Below are positions 41,176 through 51,556 of a stretch of 64,000 bases of DNA, in pieces. Every line of letters begins with the position of its first letter. Within the stretch, counting starts at the first letter, position 1. The notes beneath the pieces were generated by a model. That model worked only from the letters and a program-made list of their open reading frames with translations, did no database searches and was not told the DNA's origin. The translations under genes and the position numbers were made by a program. This DNA comes from Methylorubrum thiocyanatum. GTDB taxonomy: Bacteria > Pseudomonadota > Alphaproteobacteria > Rhizobiales > Beijerinckiaceae. Location of the stretch: contig JACJIB010000004.1 of assembly GCA_014138645.1 (NCBI GenBank), positions 186,001 through 250,000 of the forward strand, written 5' to 3'.

Positions 41176-41212
41176 CTTAAAAAGCGCAAAGCCGCTCCGA
41201 GCGGAGCGGCTT
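41176..41212 (-). terminator. Terminator between the cold-shock gene and DUF6481 gene
   Basis: On the minus strand AAGCCGCTCC, loop GCTC, GGAGCGGCTT followed by TGCGCTTTTTA. 10-bp arms plus a T-rich tail. Confidence 0.8.
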
Positions 41213-41236
41213 CGATATCTCAGGTTCAGGCGCGGA

Positions 41237-41446
41237 TTACGCGACCTGAAGCTGTCCCGCCGACTGCTTGCCGGAGCGGCGATCGGTTTCCAGCTCGTAG
41301 GAGACCTTCTGGCCCTCGGCGAGGCCGCGCAGGCCGGCGCGCTCGACCGCGGAGATGTGAACGAACACGTCCTTCGAGCCGTCCTCAGGCTGGATGAAGC
41401 CGAAGCCCTTCTGCTCGTTGAACCACTTGACGGTGCCGGTGCTCAT
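41237..41446 (-). CDS. cspA: Cold-shock protein
   Basis: 69 aa CSD fold, single-stranded nucleic-acid binding RNA chaperone. '[20 protein letters not shown]' holds RNP1, '[14 protein letters not shown]' holds RNP2. AAGGACC lies upstream of ATG 41446. A long, AT-rich leader precedes it, as in cold-shock mRNAs. Confidence 0.95.
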   Translation of the reverse strand: MSTGTVKWFNEQKGFGFIQPEDGSKDVFVHISAVERAGLRGLAEGQKVSYELETDRRSGKQSAGQLQVA

Positions 41447-41793
41447 AAAAGGTCCTTGTCCCCGCAGGATGCAGATCGAGAGCCCGTTGCCCTGAGGCAG
41501 CGGACATTTCAGTTCACCGATCACGAAGGAAAATGAGAACCGCCCTGCGGAGGCGTCACGGCCCAGAAAATCCGGCCTCGCATCGATCAAACTTATATGC
41601 AATTCGATTGAAGCTTTATCAAGGCCGCATTTTATTTTTCGCAATGCAAGAATTGTTGGCAGGTCTTTCGCCATGACCTGCCGCTCGCACTGATTCTTCA
41701 GCCCGTAGCGTGCGTTGGCTGCGGCCGTCCCCGGCCCGGCGGCGGAAGCGAGGACGGGCGGCGGCGCGCAAGCCGCTCCCCTCGCCTCCCCTC
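41447..41793 (-). other. Leader and promoter region of the cold-shock gene, 347 bp
   Basis: No gene. An AT-rich block at about 41585-41660 probably holds the promoter, and the 41447-41585 part would be a long 5' untranslated region. Long leaders in csp mRNAs act as thermosensors; whether this one folds that way is inference. The mfd stop (41794) bounds it. Confidence 0.5.
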
Positions 41794-44700
41794 TCAGGCC
41801 GCCTTCTTCGCCCGTTTGGCGATGGTCACGAGCCCGCGCATGATCTGCGTCGTCTCCTTCAGGCGCTTCGGGATGCCGTCGAGTTCGCGGATGAAGACGA
41901 CGCTCATGTCCGGCCGCACCTTGGCGAAGGAGCCCTGCTCCACGACCATCGCGGCGAGCCCCTGCGGGTTGGCGAAGGACTTGTCGCGGAAGTGGACCAC
42001 GACGCCCTTCGGGCCCGCCTCCACCTTCTCGACATTCGCCTCGCGGCACAGGATCTTGATGGTCACGATCTTGAGGAGCTGCTCCACCTCGGGCGGCAGC
42101 GGGCCGAAACGGTCGATCAGCTCGGCGCCGAAGCTCTCCATCTCGGCGTCGTTCTCGATCGTCGAGAGGCGCCGGTAGAGGCCGAGCCGGACGGTGAGAT
42201 CCTCGACGTAATCCTCGGGGATCGTGACGGGGGCGCCGAGCGCGATGGTCGGCGACCACGCCTCCTCCACCGGCTCCTCGATGCCGGCCTTGAGCGCGGT
42301 GACCGCGTCCTCCAGCATCTGCTGGTAGAGTTCGTAGCCCACTTCCTTGATGTGGCCGGACTGGGCGTCGCCCAGAAGGTTGCCGGCGCCGCGGATGTCG
42401 AGGTCGTGGGAGGCCAGCTGGAAGCCGGCGCCCAGCGTGTCGAGGCTCTGCAGCACCTTGAGCCGCTGCTCGGCCTGGGCCGTGAGCTGGCGGTTGGCCG
42501 GGGTGGTGAACAGCGCGTAGGCCCGCGCCTTGGAGCGGCCGACGCGCCCGCGCAGCTGGTAGAGCGCGGCCAGTCCGAACATGTCGGCCCGGTGCACGAT
42601 CAGCGTGTTGGCGGTCGGAATGTCGAGGCCGGACTCGACGATGGTGGTCGAGAGCAGCACGTCGTACTTGCCCTCGTAGAAGGCCGTCATCACGTCCTCG
42701 AGCTGCCCCGCCGCCATCTGGCCGTGGGCGACCGCCACCGTGACTTCGGGCATCTCTTGATCGAGGAAGCGCTTGACCTCGGCGAGATCCTCGATGCGGG
42801 GCACCACGTAGAACGCTTGGCCGCCGCGGTAGCGCTCGCGCAGCAGCGCCTCGCGGATCAGCAGCGGATCGAACGGTGTCACGAAGGTGCGCACGGCCAG
42901 CCGATCCACCGGCGGCGTGGCGATGATCGAGAGTTCGCGCACGCCCGTCATGGCGAGTTGCAGCGTGCGCGGGATCGGCGTTGCCGAGAGCGTCAGCACG
43001 TGGACATCCGCCTGGAGCGCCTTCAGCCGCTCCTTGTGGGCCACGCCGAAATGCTGCTCCTCGTCGACGATGATGAGGCCGAGATCCTTGAACGCGACGT
43101 TCTTGGCCAGCAGCGCATGGGTGCCGACGACGATATCGACCTTGCCCTCGGCGAGCCCGGCGCGCGTCTGGCGCTGATCGCCGGCGGAGACGAAGCGGGA
43201 GAGCTGCGCCACGTTGATCGGCAGGCCCTTAAACCGCTCGGCAAACGTCCGGTAATGCTGGCGCGCGAGAAGCGTCGTCGGCACCACCACCGCCACCTGC
43301 TTGCCGGAGATCGCCGCGGCGAACGCGGCGCGGAGCGCCACTTCGGTCTTGCCGAAGCCGACATCGCCGCAGACGAGCCGATCCATCGGCCGCCCCGCAT
43401 TGAGGTCGTCGAGCACCGCATCGATGGCGTTGGCCTGATCCTCGGTCTCTTGGAAGGCGAAGCGCGCGGCGAATTCTTCGTACAGGCCCTCCGGCGCCTT
43501 GAGCGAGGGCGCGGGCTTCACGAAGCGGGCGGCGGCGACCTTGATGAGTTCGCCCGCCATCTCGAGGATGCGGCGCTTCATCTTGGCCTTGCGGGCCTGC
43601 CACGCCCCGCCGCCGAGGCGGTCGAGGGCGACCTCCGAGTCTTCCGAGCCGTAGCGGGTCAGAAGCTCGATGTTCTCCACCGGCAGCAGCAGCAGGCCGC
43701 CGGCATATTGCAGCTCCAGGCAGTCGTGCGGGGCGCCGGCTGCCGTCACGGTCTTGAGGCCGACGAAGCGGCCGATGCCGTGGTCGGCATGGACCACGAG
43801 ATCGCCGGGCTGGAGCGCCTGCACCTCCAGGATGATGTCCTGCGGGCGCTTCGACTTGCGCTTCTGGCGCACCAGCCGGTCGCCGAGGATGTCGCCCTCG
43901 GCCACGACCGCCAGCTTGTCGAGGGTGAAGCCCGCCTCCAGCCCCCAGACCGCGACCGCCACGTCGGTGCCGCGCTTCAACGCGTTCACGGCGGTGAAGG
44001 TGTTGATCTCAATGGGCTTCTTTAGGCCGTGATCGGTCAGAACGCCGCAGAGCCGGTCGCGGGAGCCGTCGGACCAGGATCCCAGGATCACGTGATGCCC
44101 GGATGCCTGCAGATCGCGGATATGCGCGACCGCCGCGTCGAACACGCTGGCCGCCTCGTCGGCCCGCTCGGGGGCGAAGTTGCGGCCGGCCTTGGCGCCG
44201 CAATCGATCACGGCGCGCTCCTCCGAATCCGGCTGGGCGAAGGGGGTGAGCCGGGCGACCGTGCCGGCCTCGACCTTCCCCTTCCACTCGTTCGGCGTGA
44301 GATAGAGCGCGCGCGGCGGCAGCGGCTTGTAGGGCGCGACGCCCGATTGCGGGTTCTTCAGCGCCGCCTCGCGGGCCTGGAAATAGTCCTGGATCAGGGA
44401 GAGCCGCTCGGCCGCCGCCTCCTCGACCTGCGGGTCGAACAGCATCGGCACATCGCCGAGATAGTCGAACAGGGTGTCGAGGCCGTCGTAGAACAGCGGC
44501 ATCCAGTGCTCGAGGCCGGCATAGCGCCGTCCCTCGCTCACCGTCTCGTAGAGCCGGTCGTCGCGGGTCGCCGCGCCGAAGCTCGACAGGTAGCCCTGGC
44601 GGAAGCGCCGGATCGTCTCGGTGGTGAGCTGCACCTCGCTCATCGGCACGAGGTCGAGAGAGCGCAAGGACCCCACCGTGCGCTGCGTCTCCGGATCGAA

Positions 44701-45396
44701 GGCGCGGATCGATTCGAGGGTGTCGCCGAAGAAATCGAGGCGGATCGGGTTCGGCAGGCCGGGCGGCGACAGGTCCAGAATGCCGCCGCGCACGGCGTAT
44801 TCGCCGGTATCCCGCACCGTCCCCGTGCGCAGGAAGCCGTTGGCCTCGACCCAGGCGACGACCTTGTCCATCGGCACCACGTTGCCGATCGCCGCCGAAA
44901 ACGTTTCGACCGCGACCCGGGCGCGGGGCGGCACCCGCTGCACCAGGGCGTTCACCGTCGTGCAGAGGATGCGCGGCTTCTCCTCGGACGAGCGCGAGCG
45001 GGTCAGCCGCGAGAGCGCGGTCATGCGCTGCGCGGCGATCGCGGCGTTCGGCGAGACGCGATCATAGGGCTGGCAGTCCCAGGCCGGGAAACTCATCGCC
45101 TCGATCTCGGGAGCGACGAATTTCAGCGCGTTCTGGAAGGCGTTGGAACGCCCCGAATCGCGGGCGACATGGACCAGCACCGCCGGCCCCTCGAAGGTGC
45201 TCGACAGGGCGCGTGCGAGGTCGGCCGCCACCAGCGCGTCGAAGCCGTCGGGCACGGAGGCCAGCGTCGGGCTGTCGCCGCGGCGGATCGCATCGAGCGC
45301 CTTGGTCAGCGGCGCCGATTTCGGCAGGGCGAAGCGCGCGGTCTGCGGCTTCGGCGCAGACGGCTTGGATTGGGGCTTGGGTTGGGGCTTGGCCAT
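41794..45396 (-). CDS. mfd: Transcription-repair coupling factor
   Basis: 1200 aa. Domains in order: Pro/Lys-rich start, UvrB-homology region, CarD-like RNA-polymerase interaction domain ('[17 protein letters not shown]'), superfamily 2 translocase ('[17 protein letters not shown]', '[13 protein letters not shown]'), TRCF C-terminal domain. It removes stalled RNA polymerase and recruits UvrA. ATG at 45396 ([12 protein letters not shown]) is preferred. The sdhE gene lies just upstream, a common alphaproteobacterial order. Confidence 0.97.
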   Translation of the reverse strand: MAKPQPKPQSKPSAPKPQTARFALPKSAPLTKALDAIRRGDSPTLASVPDGFDALVAADLARALSSTFEGPAVLVHVARDSGRSNAFQNALKFVAPEIEAMSFPAWDCQPYDRVSPNAAIAAQRMTALSRLTRSRSSEEKPRILCTTVNALVQRVPPRARVAVETFSAAIGNVVPMDKVVAWVEANGFLRTGTVRDTGEYAVRGGILDLSPPGLPNPIRLDFFGDTLESIRAFDPETQRTVGSLRSLDLVPMSEVQLTTETIRRFRQGYLSSFGAATRDDRLYETVSEGRRYAGLEHWMPLFYDGLDTLFDYLGDVPMLFDPQVEEAAAERLSLIQDYFQAREAALKNPQSGVAPYKPLPPRALYLTPNEWKGKVEAGTVARLTPFAQPDSEERAVIDCGAKAGRNFAPERADEAASVFDAAVAHIRDLQASGHHVILGSWSDGSRDRLCGVLTDHGLKKPIEINTFTAVNALKRGTDVAVAVWGLEAGFTLDKLAVVAEGDILGDRLVRQKRKSKRPQDIILEVQALQPGDLVVHADHGIGRFVGLKTVTAAGAPHDCLELQYAGGLLLLPVENIELLTRYGSEDSEVALDRLGGGAWQARKAKMKRRILEMAGELIKVAAARFVKPAPSLKAPEGLYEEFAARFAFQETEDQANAIDAVLDDLNAGRPMDRLVCGDVGFGKTEVALRAAFAAAISGKQVAVVVPTTLLARQHYRTFAERFKGLPINVAQLSRFVSAGDQRQTRAGLAEGKVDIVVGTHALLAKNVAFKDLGLIIVDEEQHFGVAHKERLKALQADVHVLTLSATPIPRTLQLAMTGVRELSIIATPPVDRLAVRTFVTPFDPLLIREALLRERYRGGQAFYVVPRIEDLAEVKRFLDQEMPEVTVAVAHGQMAAGQLEDVMTAFYEGKYDVLLSTTIVESGLDIPTANTLIVHRADMFGLAALYQLRGRVGRSKARAYALFTTPANRQLTAQAEQRLKVLQSLDTLGAGFQLASHDLDIRGAGNLLGDAQSGHIKEVGYELYQQMLEDAVTALKAGIEEPVEEAWSPTIALGAPVTIPEDYVEDLTVRLGLYRRLSTIENDAEMESFGAELIDRFGPLPPEVEQLLKIVTIKILCREANVEKVEAGPKGVVVHFRDKSFANPQGLAAMVVEQGSFAKVRPDMSVVFIRELDGIPKRLKETTQIMRGLVTIAKRAKKAA

Positions 45397-45461
45397 CGGG
45401 CGTAATGTATCAGGGGAAACGGATCGGGACGGAGCGTGGATCACCCTCGATCCAAACCATT

Positions 45462-45572
45462 CCCCTCATCCTGAGGTGCGGAGCGAAGCGAAGCCTCGAA
45501 GTGGGCTCCGGGAATCGCGCGGTTTCTGAAGCCTCCTTCGAGGCCCGCCGACGCGGGCACCTCAGGATGGGG
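45462..45572. repeat. Mosaic palindromic intergenic element between sdhE and mfd
   Basis: Outer arms CATCCTGAGGTGC (45467-45479) and GCACCTCAGGATG (45557-45569); inner arms GCCTCGAAG (45493-45501) and CTTCGAGGC (45536-45544). This nested ~110-bp hairpin resembles the RIME-type repeats scattered in Rhizobiales genomes. Confidence 0.8.
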
Positions 45573-45604
45573 CGAAGAGGAGATAGGGGGCGCCGATCCG
45601 CGTT

Positions 45605-45901
45605 TCAGGAGTGGATCGGCGCGTCGTGCCGGTGGAACGCCTGGAGCCGGCGATAGACGGGCGTGTCGTAGTTCTCCGGCGTCGCGTCCTCGCCGGTGAG
45701 CCAGCGGAACAGGTCGCGGTCGGGCACCTCGATCAGCGCCTCGAACTGCGCCAGTTCCTCCTCAGAGAGGTCACCGATCTCGGCATCGGCGAAGCGGCCC
45801 ATGATCAGGTCCATCTCGCGGATGCCGCGGTGCCAGGCGCGGAACAGCGTGCGGCGGCGGCGCGGGTCGAGATCGGCGCTGGTTCGGGTGGTGCCGGACA
45901 T
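45605..45901 (-). CDS. sdhE: Succinate dehydrogenase flavinylation factor
   Basis: 98 aa SdhE/Sdh5 family protein that helps attach FAD to SdhA. The hallmark 'HRGIREMDLIMGRF' holds the conserved Arg-Gly-x-x-Glu motif. 'EELAQFEALIEVPDRDLFRW' is typical too. The ATG at 45901 gives the family length. Found between recG and mfd in many alphaproteobacteria. Confidence 0.93.
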   Translation of the reverse strand: MSGTTRTSADLDPRRRRTLFRAWHRGIREMDLIMGRFADAEIGDLSEEELAQFEALIEVPDRDLFRWLTGEDATPENYDTPVYRRLQAFHRHDAPIHS

Positions 45902-45965
45902 GGGCTTTCCCCTGCAATCGTCTGCACAGGCATGTAGAGGGGCGGACGGCTGCGGGCAAACGGCG

Positions 45966-46937
45966 TCAGCGCGGGGATCCCGCCTCGGCCCGCACCTGCG
46001 GCGAAACGTAGTCCGCATCGTGCGCGAAGGGGAGCGGGGCGCCCGTGCGCAGGGCGTCGAGTACCCGCGAGAAGTCGGTCTCGCAGCGGAAGCCCAGCAC
46101 CCGCTCGGCGCGCGAAGCATCGTAGACGCGGCCGATGCGCCTCGGCAGGTGCCAGCTGCGCCGGGCATAGAGGTCGGGCGCATCGGGAAACAGCCGGGCG
46201 ATGACGCCCGCCGCGTCCTCTTTCAGGGCCCGCGCGTCCGCGCGCGCGAAGGGGGACGGCGCCGAAAGCACGAAGGTATCGAAGCCGATCTGCGGCGCCC
46301 GCTCCAGCGCGACGACATGGGCGCGGGCGGCATCCTCCACGGTGAGGCGGCGGTGCAGGAACTCGTTGGCCTTCCGGTTCTCGCCGGTGAGGTCGCGATG
46401 GGTGTCGTCCTCCTCGGGGAAGAAGCGGGCGGTGCGCAGGCTGAGGCAAGCCAGCCCGTGCTCGCGATGGAAGAGCCGGCAGAGATCCTCGGCGGCACGC
46501 TTGGTGACGCCGTAGATGTTGCGCGGCGCGAGCGGCCCCGATTCCTCGTCGAGCCAGACCGCGTGGTCGGCGGTCTCGTCGCGGATCGCCTGCGAGATCA
46601 TCAGCGAGGTCGTGGAGGTGAAGACGAAGCGGTCGTGCCCGGCTCTCACCGCCGCCTCCAGCAGGTTGAGCGTGCCGGTCACGTTCACGTCGATGAAGCG
46701 CTGCGCCGGATACCGGGCGATGTCCGGCTTGTGCAGGGCGCCGGCATGGATCACCGCCTCGATGCCCTGCGCGTCGAAGACCCTCGCCACGAGGCCCGCA
46801 TCGGCCACCGAGCCGATCACCCTCGTTTCGGTGCCGGGCGCCACGTCGAGGCCGATCACGGCATGGCCCGCCGCGCGCAGTTGCGGGGCGAGGAACCGGC
46901 CGAGCCAGCCGGAGGAACCGGTGAGAAGCACGCGCAT
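45966..46937 (-). CDS. NAD(P)-dependent epimerase/dehydratase (extended SDR)
   Basis: 323 aa. 'LLTGSSGWLGRFLA' (GxxGxxG), 'DVNVTGTLNLLEAAV', 'FTSTTSL' and 'YGVTKRAAE' (YxxxK). Likely acts on a nucleotide sugar or related metabolite; a UDP-glucose 4-epimerase or UDP-galacturonate-type role is possible but not shown. It lies 64 bp upstream of sdhE on the same strand and is divergent from recG (92 bp). Confidence 0.85.
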   Translation of the reverse strand: MRVLLTGSSGWLGRFLAPQLRAAGHAVIGLDVAPGTETRVIGSVADAGLVARVFDAQGIEAVIHAGALHKPDIARYPAQRFIDVNVTGTLNLLEAAVRAGHDRFVFTSTTSLMISQAIRDETADHAVWLDEESGPLAPRNIYGVTKRAAEDLCRLFHREHGLACLSLRTARFFPEEDDTHRDLTGENRKANEFLHRRLTVEDAARAHVVALERAPQIGFDTFVLSAPSPFARADARALKEDAAGVIARLFPDAPDLYARRSWHLPRRIGRVYDASRAERVLGFRCETDFSRVLDALRTGAPLPFAHDADYVSPQVRAEAGSPR

Positions 46938-47029
46938 GATGCCATATGCGCAGATGTGGGCGAGGCGTGAAGCGGGGTATACGATGGCTGCGCATCGCTC
47001 ACGCTTCAGAGGCCCAAGCTTCCGGTCAC

Positions 47030-49219
47030 ATGACCTCGGACACCAGCCAGACCCTCTCGCACCGCGCGGAGGCGCCCCCTCCCCGCCCCAGTGGGGATGA
47101 CGGGCCCGGCCTGCGGCCCAGCATCCTCGACCCGCTCTTCGCCCCCGCCCGCGGCCTGCCCGGCGTCGGGCCGAAGATCGCGCCGCTGATCGAAAAGCTG
47201 CTCGGCTCCGAAGAGCGGCCGGCCCGCGTCGCCGACCTGCTGTTCCACCTGCCCCAGAGCGGCGTCGCCCGGCCGCTCTGCGGCTCGATCCGCGACGCGC
47301 CGACGGGCGAACCGGTCACGCTGGGCGTCACCGTGGTGGCGCACCGGCCGCCGATGCTGGGTAAGCGCGCCTTCCGGGTCCTGGTGGAGGACGGGACCGG
47401 CGACATCAGCCTCGTCTTCTTCGGCATGCCGCGGGGGCGCATCGAGAAGATGCTGCCGATCGGGGCGCATCGCTACGTCTCGGGGCGGATCGACCTGTGG
47501 GACGGCACCCGGCAGATGGTGCATCCCTCGCGCATCCTCGACGAGGCGGGGCTTGCCAGCCTTCCGGCGGTCGAGCCGATCTACGGCGCGACCGAGGGGC
47601 TGACCTCGCGGGTCATCAGCAAGATCGTCCACGGTGCGCTCGACCGGCTGCCCGTCCTGCCCGAGTGGCAGGATCCGGCCTATCTCGCCCGCAACCGCTT
47701 CCCGCCCTTCGCCGAGGCGCTGCGCATCGAGCACCGGCCGGAGGAGGCCCCCCCTCCCCCGGTCGAGGGGCAGGCGCCGCCGGCCAGCCCCGCGCGCAAG
47801 CGCCTCGCCTATGACGAGTTGCTCGCCTCGCAGCTCGCACTCGCCCTGGTGCGCGCCCGCCAGCGGCGAAAGGCCGGCCGGGTGAATGCGGGCGACGGCC
47901 ACCTCAAGGAGCAGGTCGCGGCCGCCCTACCCTTCGCGCTGACCGGAGCCCAGGCGCGGGCGGTCGAAGAAATCCGCGCCGACATGGCCGCCGAGCGGCG
48001 GATGCTGCGCCTGCTGCAGGGCGATGTCGGCTCCGGCAAGACGGCGGTGGCGCTGCTCGCCATGGCCTCCGCCGTCGAGGCCGGGCGACAGGCCGCCCTG
48101 ATGGCGCCGACCGAGATTCTGGCCCGCCAGCACTACGAGCGGCTGGTGCCGCTGGCCGGAGCGATGCGCCTGCGCCTGCTGACCGGCCGCGACCGGGCCG
48201 CCGAGCGCCGGGCGACGCTGGCGGATCTGGCGGCGGGCGAGATCGACATCGTGGTCGGCACCCACGCCCTGTTCCAGGAGGCGGTGGCGTTCCGCGACCT
48301 CGGCCTCGCGGTGGTGGACGAGCAGCACCGCTTCGGCGTGCACCAGCGCCTCGCGCTCGGTGCCAAGGGCGAGGCGGTGGACATCCTCGTGATGACGGCG
48401 ACGCCGATCCCGCGCACCCTGGCGCTGACCTTCTTCGGCGACATGGACGTCTCGGTGCTCGACGAGAAGCCGGCCGGGCGCCAGCCGATCAAGACCATCA
48501 CCGTGCCGGTGGAGCGCATCGACGAGGTGGTGGCGGGGCTGCACCGGGCGCTTCAGGCCGGCGACAGGGTCTACTGGATCTGCCCTCTGGTGGCGGAATC
48601 GGAATATGTCGATCTCGCCGCCGCCGCCGAACGGTTCGAGGATCTTCAAAAACATTTCGGCGACGCCGTCGGCCTGATCCACGGCAAGATGCCGGGGCCG
48701 GAGAAGGATGCGGCGATGGAGGCGTTTGCCGCCGGCCGCACCCGCGTGCTCGTCTCGACCACGGTGGTGGAGGTCGGCGTCGACGTGCCGGAGGCCACCA
48801 TCATGGTGATCGAGCATGCCGAGCGCTTCGGGCTGGCCCAGCTCCATCAGCTCCGCGGCCGGGTCGGGCGCGGTTCCAAGGCCTCCTCCTGCCTGCTGCT
48901 CTACCGCGGCCCCCTGGGCCAAGTCGCCAAGGCGCGGCTTGAGATGATGCGAGGCAGCGAGGACGGGTTTCGCATTGCCGAGGAGGATCTGCGCCTGCGC
49001 GGCGAGGGCGAGGTGCTCGGCACCCGGCAATCCGGCATGGCCGCCTTCCGCCTCGCCCGGCTGGAGAGCGACGGCGACCTGTTGGAGGCCGCTCGCGACG
49101 ATGCGCGGCTGATCGTCGAGCGCGACCCACGGCTCTCGAGCGAGCGCGGCCGGGCGTTGCGGGTTCTGCTCTACCTGTTCGAGCGCGAGGCGGCGATTCG
49201 ACTGATCGGGGCCGGCTGA
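47030..49219 (+). CDS. recG: ATP-dependent DNA helicase RecG
   Basis: 729 aa. N-terminal helix-hairpin and wedge OB domain ('LPGVGPKIAPLIEKLL', 'FRVLVEDGTGDISLVFFG'), helicase motifs 'GDVGSGKTAVALLAM', 'VVDEQHRFGVHQR' and 'VGRGSKASSCLLL', and the C-terminal TRG-like region. It remodels stalled forks and Holliday-type junctions. The ATG at 47030 is preferred over one 28 codons upstream. A variable Pro-rich insert is seen near residue 240-260. Confidence 0.96.
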   Translation: MTSDTSQTLSHRAEAPPPRPSGDDGPGLRPSILDPLFAPARGLPGVGPKIAPLIEKLLGSEERPARVADLLFHLPQSGVARPLCGSIRDAPTGEPVTLGVTVVAHRPPMLGKRAFRVLVEDGTGDISLVFFGMPRGRIEKMLPIGAHRYVSGRIDLWDGTRQMVHPSRILDEAGLASLPAVEPIYGATEGLTSRVISKIVHGALDRLPVLPEWQDPAYLARNRFPPFAEALRIEHRPEEAPPPPVEGQAPPASPARKRLAYDELLASQLALALVRARQRRKAGRVNAGDGHLKEQVAAALPFALTGAQARAVEEIRADMAAERRMLRLLQGDVGSGKTAVALLAMASAVEAGRQAALMAPTEILARQHYERLVPLAGAMRLRLLTGRDRAAERRATLADLAAGEIDIVVGTHALFQEAVAFRDLGLAVVDEQHRFGVHQRLALGAKGEAVDILVMTATPIPRTLALTFFGDMDVSVLDEKPAGRQPIKTITVPVERIDEVVAGLHRALQAGDRVYWICPLVAESEYVDLAAAAERFEDLQKHFGDAVGLIHGKMPGPEKDAAMEAFAAGRTRVLVSTTVVEVGVDVPEATIMVIEHAERFGLAQLHQLRGRVGRGSKASSCLLLYRGPLGQVAKARLEMMRGSEDGFRIAEEDLRLRGEGEVLGTRQSGMAAFRLARLESDGDLLEAARDDARLIVERDPRLSSERGRALRVLLYLFEREAAIRLIGAG

Positions 49220-49506
49220 GCGAGGCAATCCGTTCAGGTTGCCGTTCAGGTTCGCGGAAATCTGAACGTCCCGTTCAGGAACCTCCCGACCGGGCAAAAG
49301 GCCGAACGCCTGCGGCAACGCTGCGCGACTTGGCAGCGATTCCTCAATAAAATTAGGAGCTTATTGCCTTATTCTCGCGCTTCTGCCGAAGCCTGGTGCG
49401 GGCAGAGAAAGCGAAATTACCTTGTATCTGCCCAAATTGCCGCTTAACTGGAGATGAACAAACGGCCTCGTAGACCGGGGTGCCACTGGAAAATAGGAGG
49501 ATCGCG

Positions 49507-49833
49507 ATGTCGATCGCACCGTTCCAACGCCTGCCGGGTTCCTCCGAGAATTGGGGAGCCGACGCGCTCGCCCTCGAACCCTGGCTCATGCCGATCTCGG
49601 ATCGCGAGACCCGCGACGAGAGCACGACGGACGCGCTCGTGAGCGCCGTACGGCAATCCTCGCGCCGGTTCTGGATCGCGGCCAACGCGCTGTGCGCGGG
49701 CCTCGCCCTGCTGCTGAGCGCCCAGATCGCGGTCGATTGGTCGTCGCCGGTCTCCCGTCCGGTGACCGGGCATCAGGTCGCCGACGCGACGCCGCCGACC
49801 ATCGCCGTGGAGAAGGCCTCCCTGCACCACTGA
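49507..49833 (+). CDS. Hypothetical single-pass membrane protein, 108 aa
   Basis: ATG at 49507 follows AGGAGGATCGCG, a strong ribosome site that decides the start. A soluble N-terminus (~60 residues) with 'DRETRDESTTDALVSAVRQS', one membrane helix 'FWIAANALCAGLALLLSA', then a short periplasmic tail. Preceded by AT-rich DNA (about 49345-49460) that likely carries its promoter. Unknown function; a terminator follows. Confidence 0.65.
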   Translation: MSIAPFQRLPGSSENWGADALALEPWLMPISDRETRDESTTDALVSAVRQSSRRFWIAANALCAGLALLLSAQIAVDWSSPVSRPVTGHQVADATPPTIAVEKASLHH

Positions 49834-49863
49834 GGCTCGCCGAGCCACGGGACGAGCCTCTTT
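49832..49863 (+). terminator. Terminator-like hairpin after the small membrane-protein gene
   Basis: GAGGCTCG (49832-49839) pairs with CGAGCCTC (49853-49860), followed by TTTAAG. The loop is 13 nt and the T-run is short. Confidence 0.7.
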
Positions 49864-49869
49864 AAGTCT

Positions 49870-50676
49870 TCAGAGATCAGGGCGTGCCGGTTCCCGGCGC
49901 GCCTTTTTCGTGTCCGGGGCCTGCTCGTCGTCCTGCATCTGTGCCTGCCTCAGGGAAGCGGCCATGGCGTGCAGCCCGGCCCGCGGATCCTCCGGCTGGA
50001 TCACACCCGCCGACATCACGAGCTTGGCCGCGTCGTCCACGCTGATGGCGACCTCCACGATCTCCGCGCGCGGCAGATAAAAGAAGAACCCCGTGGTCGG
50101 GTTCGGCGCGCAGGGCAGGAACACGCCGACATAATCCTTGGCCTCGCCCCCCTCCTTGGCGTGGAGCGCGCCCTGCACTTCGTTGGCCGCGGGCGCGGAG
50201 AGGAACACCACCGACCACGTTCCCTTCACCGGGAACTCCACGAGCCCGACGGTGCGGAACGAGGTGCCGTTGGCCGAGAACAGCGTCTCGAAGATCTGGC
50301 GCAGGCCGCGGTAGAGCCCGGAGATGACCGGCGTGCGGGCGAGCAGCACCTCGCCGAATTCCACCACCGAGCGCCCGACGAGGTTGGCGGTGAGGAAGCC
50401 GAGCAGCGTCACCGCGACGAAGGCGATCACGAGGCCGATCCCGGGAATCGAGAACGGCAGGTAATGGTCCGGCAGGTAGCTCGCCGGCACCAGCGGCTTC
50501 ACCCAGCCGTCGATGAGGGCGATGAACCACCACGTGATGTAGATCGTGATCGCGAGCGGTCCCGCGACGATCACGCCGGTGAGGAAGTAGGTCCGCAGCC
50601 GACCGCGGGCGCTGACGCGCGTCTTGGAGGAGGCGGGTTCCGGAGCGTCCGGAATCGGCGAGAGGGTCGGCGCCAC
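49870..50676 (-). CDS. DUF502 membrane protein
   Basis: 268 aa. Two membrane helices ('YFLTGVIVAGPLAITIYITW' and 'GIGLVIAFVAVTLLGFLTAN') then a soluble domain with 'TPVISGLYRGLRQIFETLF' and 'VFLPCAPNPTTGFFFYLPR', the DUF502 hallmark. Role in envelope maintenance unknown. A GTG at 50676 with GAGGTG upstream is preferred over the ATG 33 codons earlier. Often near recG in alphaproteobacteria. Confidence 0.85.
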   Translation of the reverse strand: MAPTLSPIPDAPEPASSKTRVSARGRLRTYFLTGVIVAGPLAITIYITWWFIALIDGWVKPLVPASYLPDHYLPFSIPGIGLVIAFVAVTLLGFLTANLVGRSVVEFGEVLLARTPVISGLYRGLRQIFETLFSANGTSFRTVGLVEFPVKGTWSVVFLSAPAANEVQGALHAKEGGEAKDYVGVFLPCAPNPTTGFFFYLPRAEIVEVAISVDDAAKLVMSAGVIQPEDPRAGLHAMAASLRQAQMQDDEQAPDTKKARREPARPDL

Positions 50677-50930
50677 GCATGCACCTCGGGGAGGCGGAAC
50701 GAGCGGGACAGCGGCTTCAGCCCCGCCACCCGGCCCTCCGGGCAGAGACCTAGCCGCTGCGAACGACCGGCTCAAGAGCGGCGGGCGCGGGCATGGGATG
50801 AGCGCTGCGACGCGGGATGCCGAGGGATGCCGAGGAATGCGATCAGTGGCGCGCGAGGCAACTTGATCGGGGCCGGCGAAAACTTACCTCGATCCTGCCG
50901 ATAGCGGCCAAGTTTCAGGGAGAAGACGCG

Positions 50931-51365
50931 ATGCACGTCACCATCGAACAGGCGGAGAAGGCGATCGAGGCCGCCCGTGCCAAGGCGGTCGAACTCGGCA
51001 CCCAGATGTGCATCGCCGTCGTGGATTCCGGCGGCAACCTGAAGGCGTTCCACCGCATGGACGGCGCCTGGGTCGGCTCCATCGACATCGCCCAGAAGAA
51101 GGCCAAGACCTCGGTGTTCTTCGGCATGAAGACCGGGCAGATCGGCTCGCTGTCGCAGCCCGGCGGCTCGCTCTACGGCATCGAGCACTCGAATCAGGGC
51201 CTGATCACCTTCCCCGGCGGCATCCCGATCGTGGACGCCGACGGTGAGATGTCCGGCGCCATCGGGGTCAGCGGCTCCTCGGTGGAGAACGACGACGCCG
51301 TGGCGCTCGCGGGCGCCAGCGCCATCGGCGACACCGAGCTGCCCGACCACCCCTGGCGCACCTGA
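50931..51365 (+). CDS. GlcG/HbpS-family protein
   Basis: 144 aa. '[20 protein letters not shown]', '[20 protein letters not shown]' and '[20 protein letters not shown]' are typical of the GlcG/HbpS (DUF336) fold. Relatives bind haem or cob(II)alamin, or lie in glycolate and diol operons. No signal peptide, so cytosolic. ATG 50931 has AGGGAGAAG upstream. It is 191 bp before the sigma-54 activator, which may or may not be linked. Confidence 0.85.
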   Translation: MHVTIEQAEKAIEAARAKAVELGTQMCIAVVDSGGNLKAFHRMDGAWVGSIDIAQKKAKTSVFFGMKTGQIGSLSQPGGSLYGIEHSNQGLITFPGGIPIVDADGEMSGAIGVSGSSVENDDAVALAGASAIGDTELPDHPWRT

Positions 51366-51556
51366 GTTTTGCGAGCGCACCGATCCGGGTGATCGATTCC
51401 CGGATCGGTGCGGCCCTCTCGGGACTGCAAAGGGCAAGAACCCGGGCGATCGTCTGGCCGTCTCACCTTCGGTGTTCGCGACCGGGCCGTCGTCGCGTTT
51501 GCACGCGCCTTGCAGGCCGGTGCGGCAGCGATCGAGCATCCGGGGCGAGCCGAGGA

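Noticed and set aside
41710..44025. 771-codon frame on the + strand inside mfd
   Set aside because: Lies fully antisense to an unmistakable mfd gene and is composed of His/Arg/Leu/Glu repeats typical of shadows.
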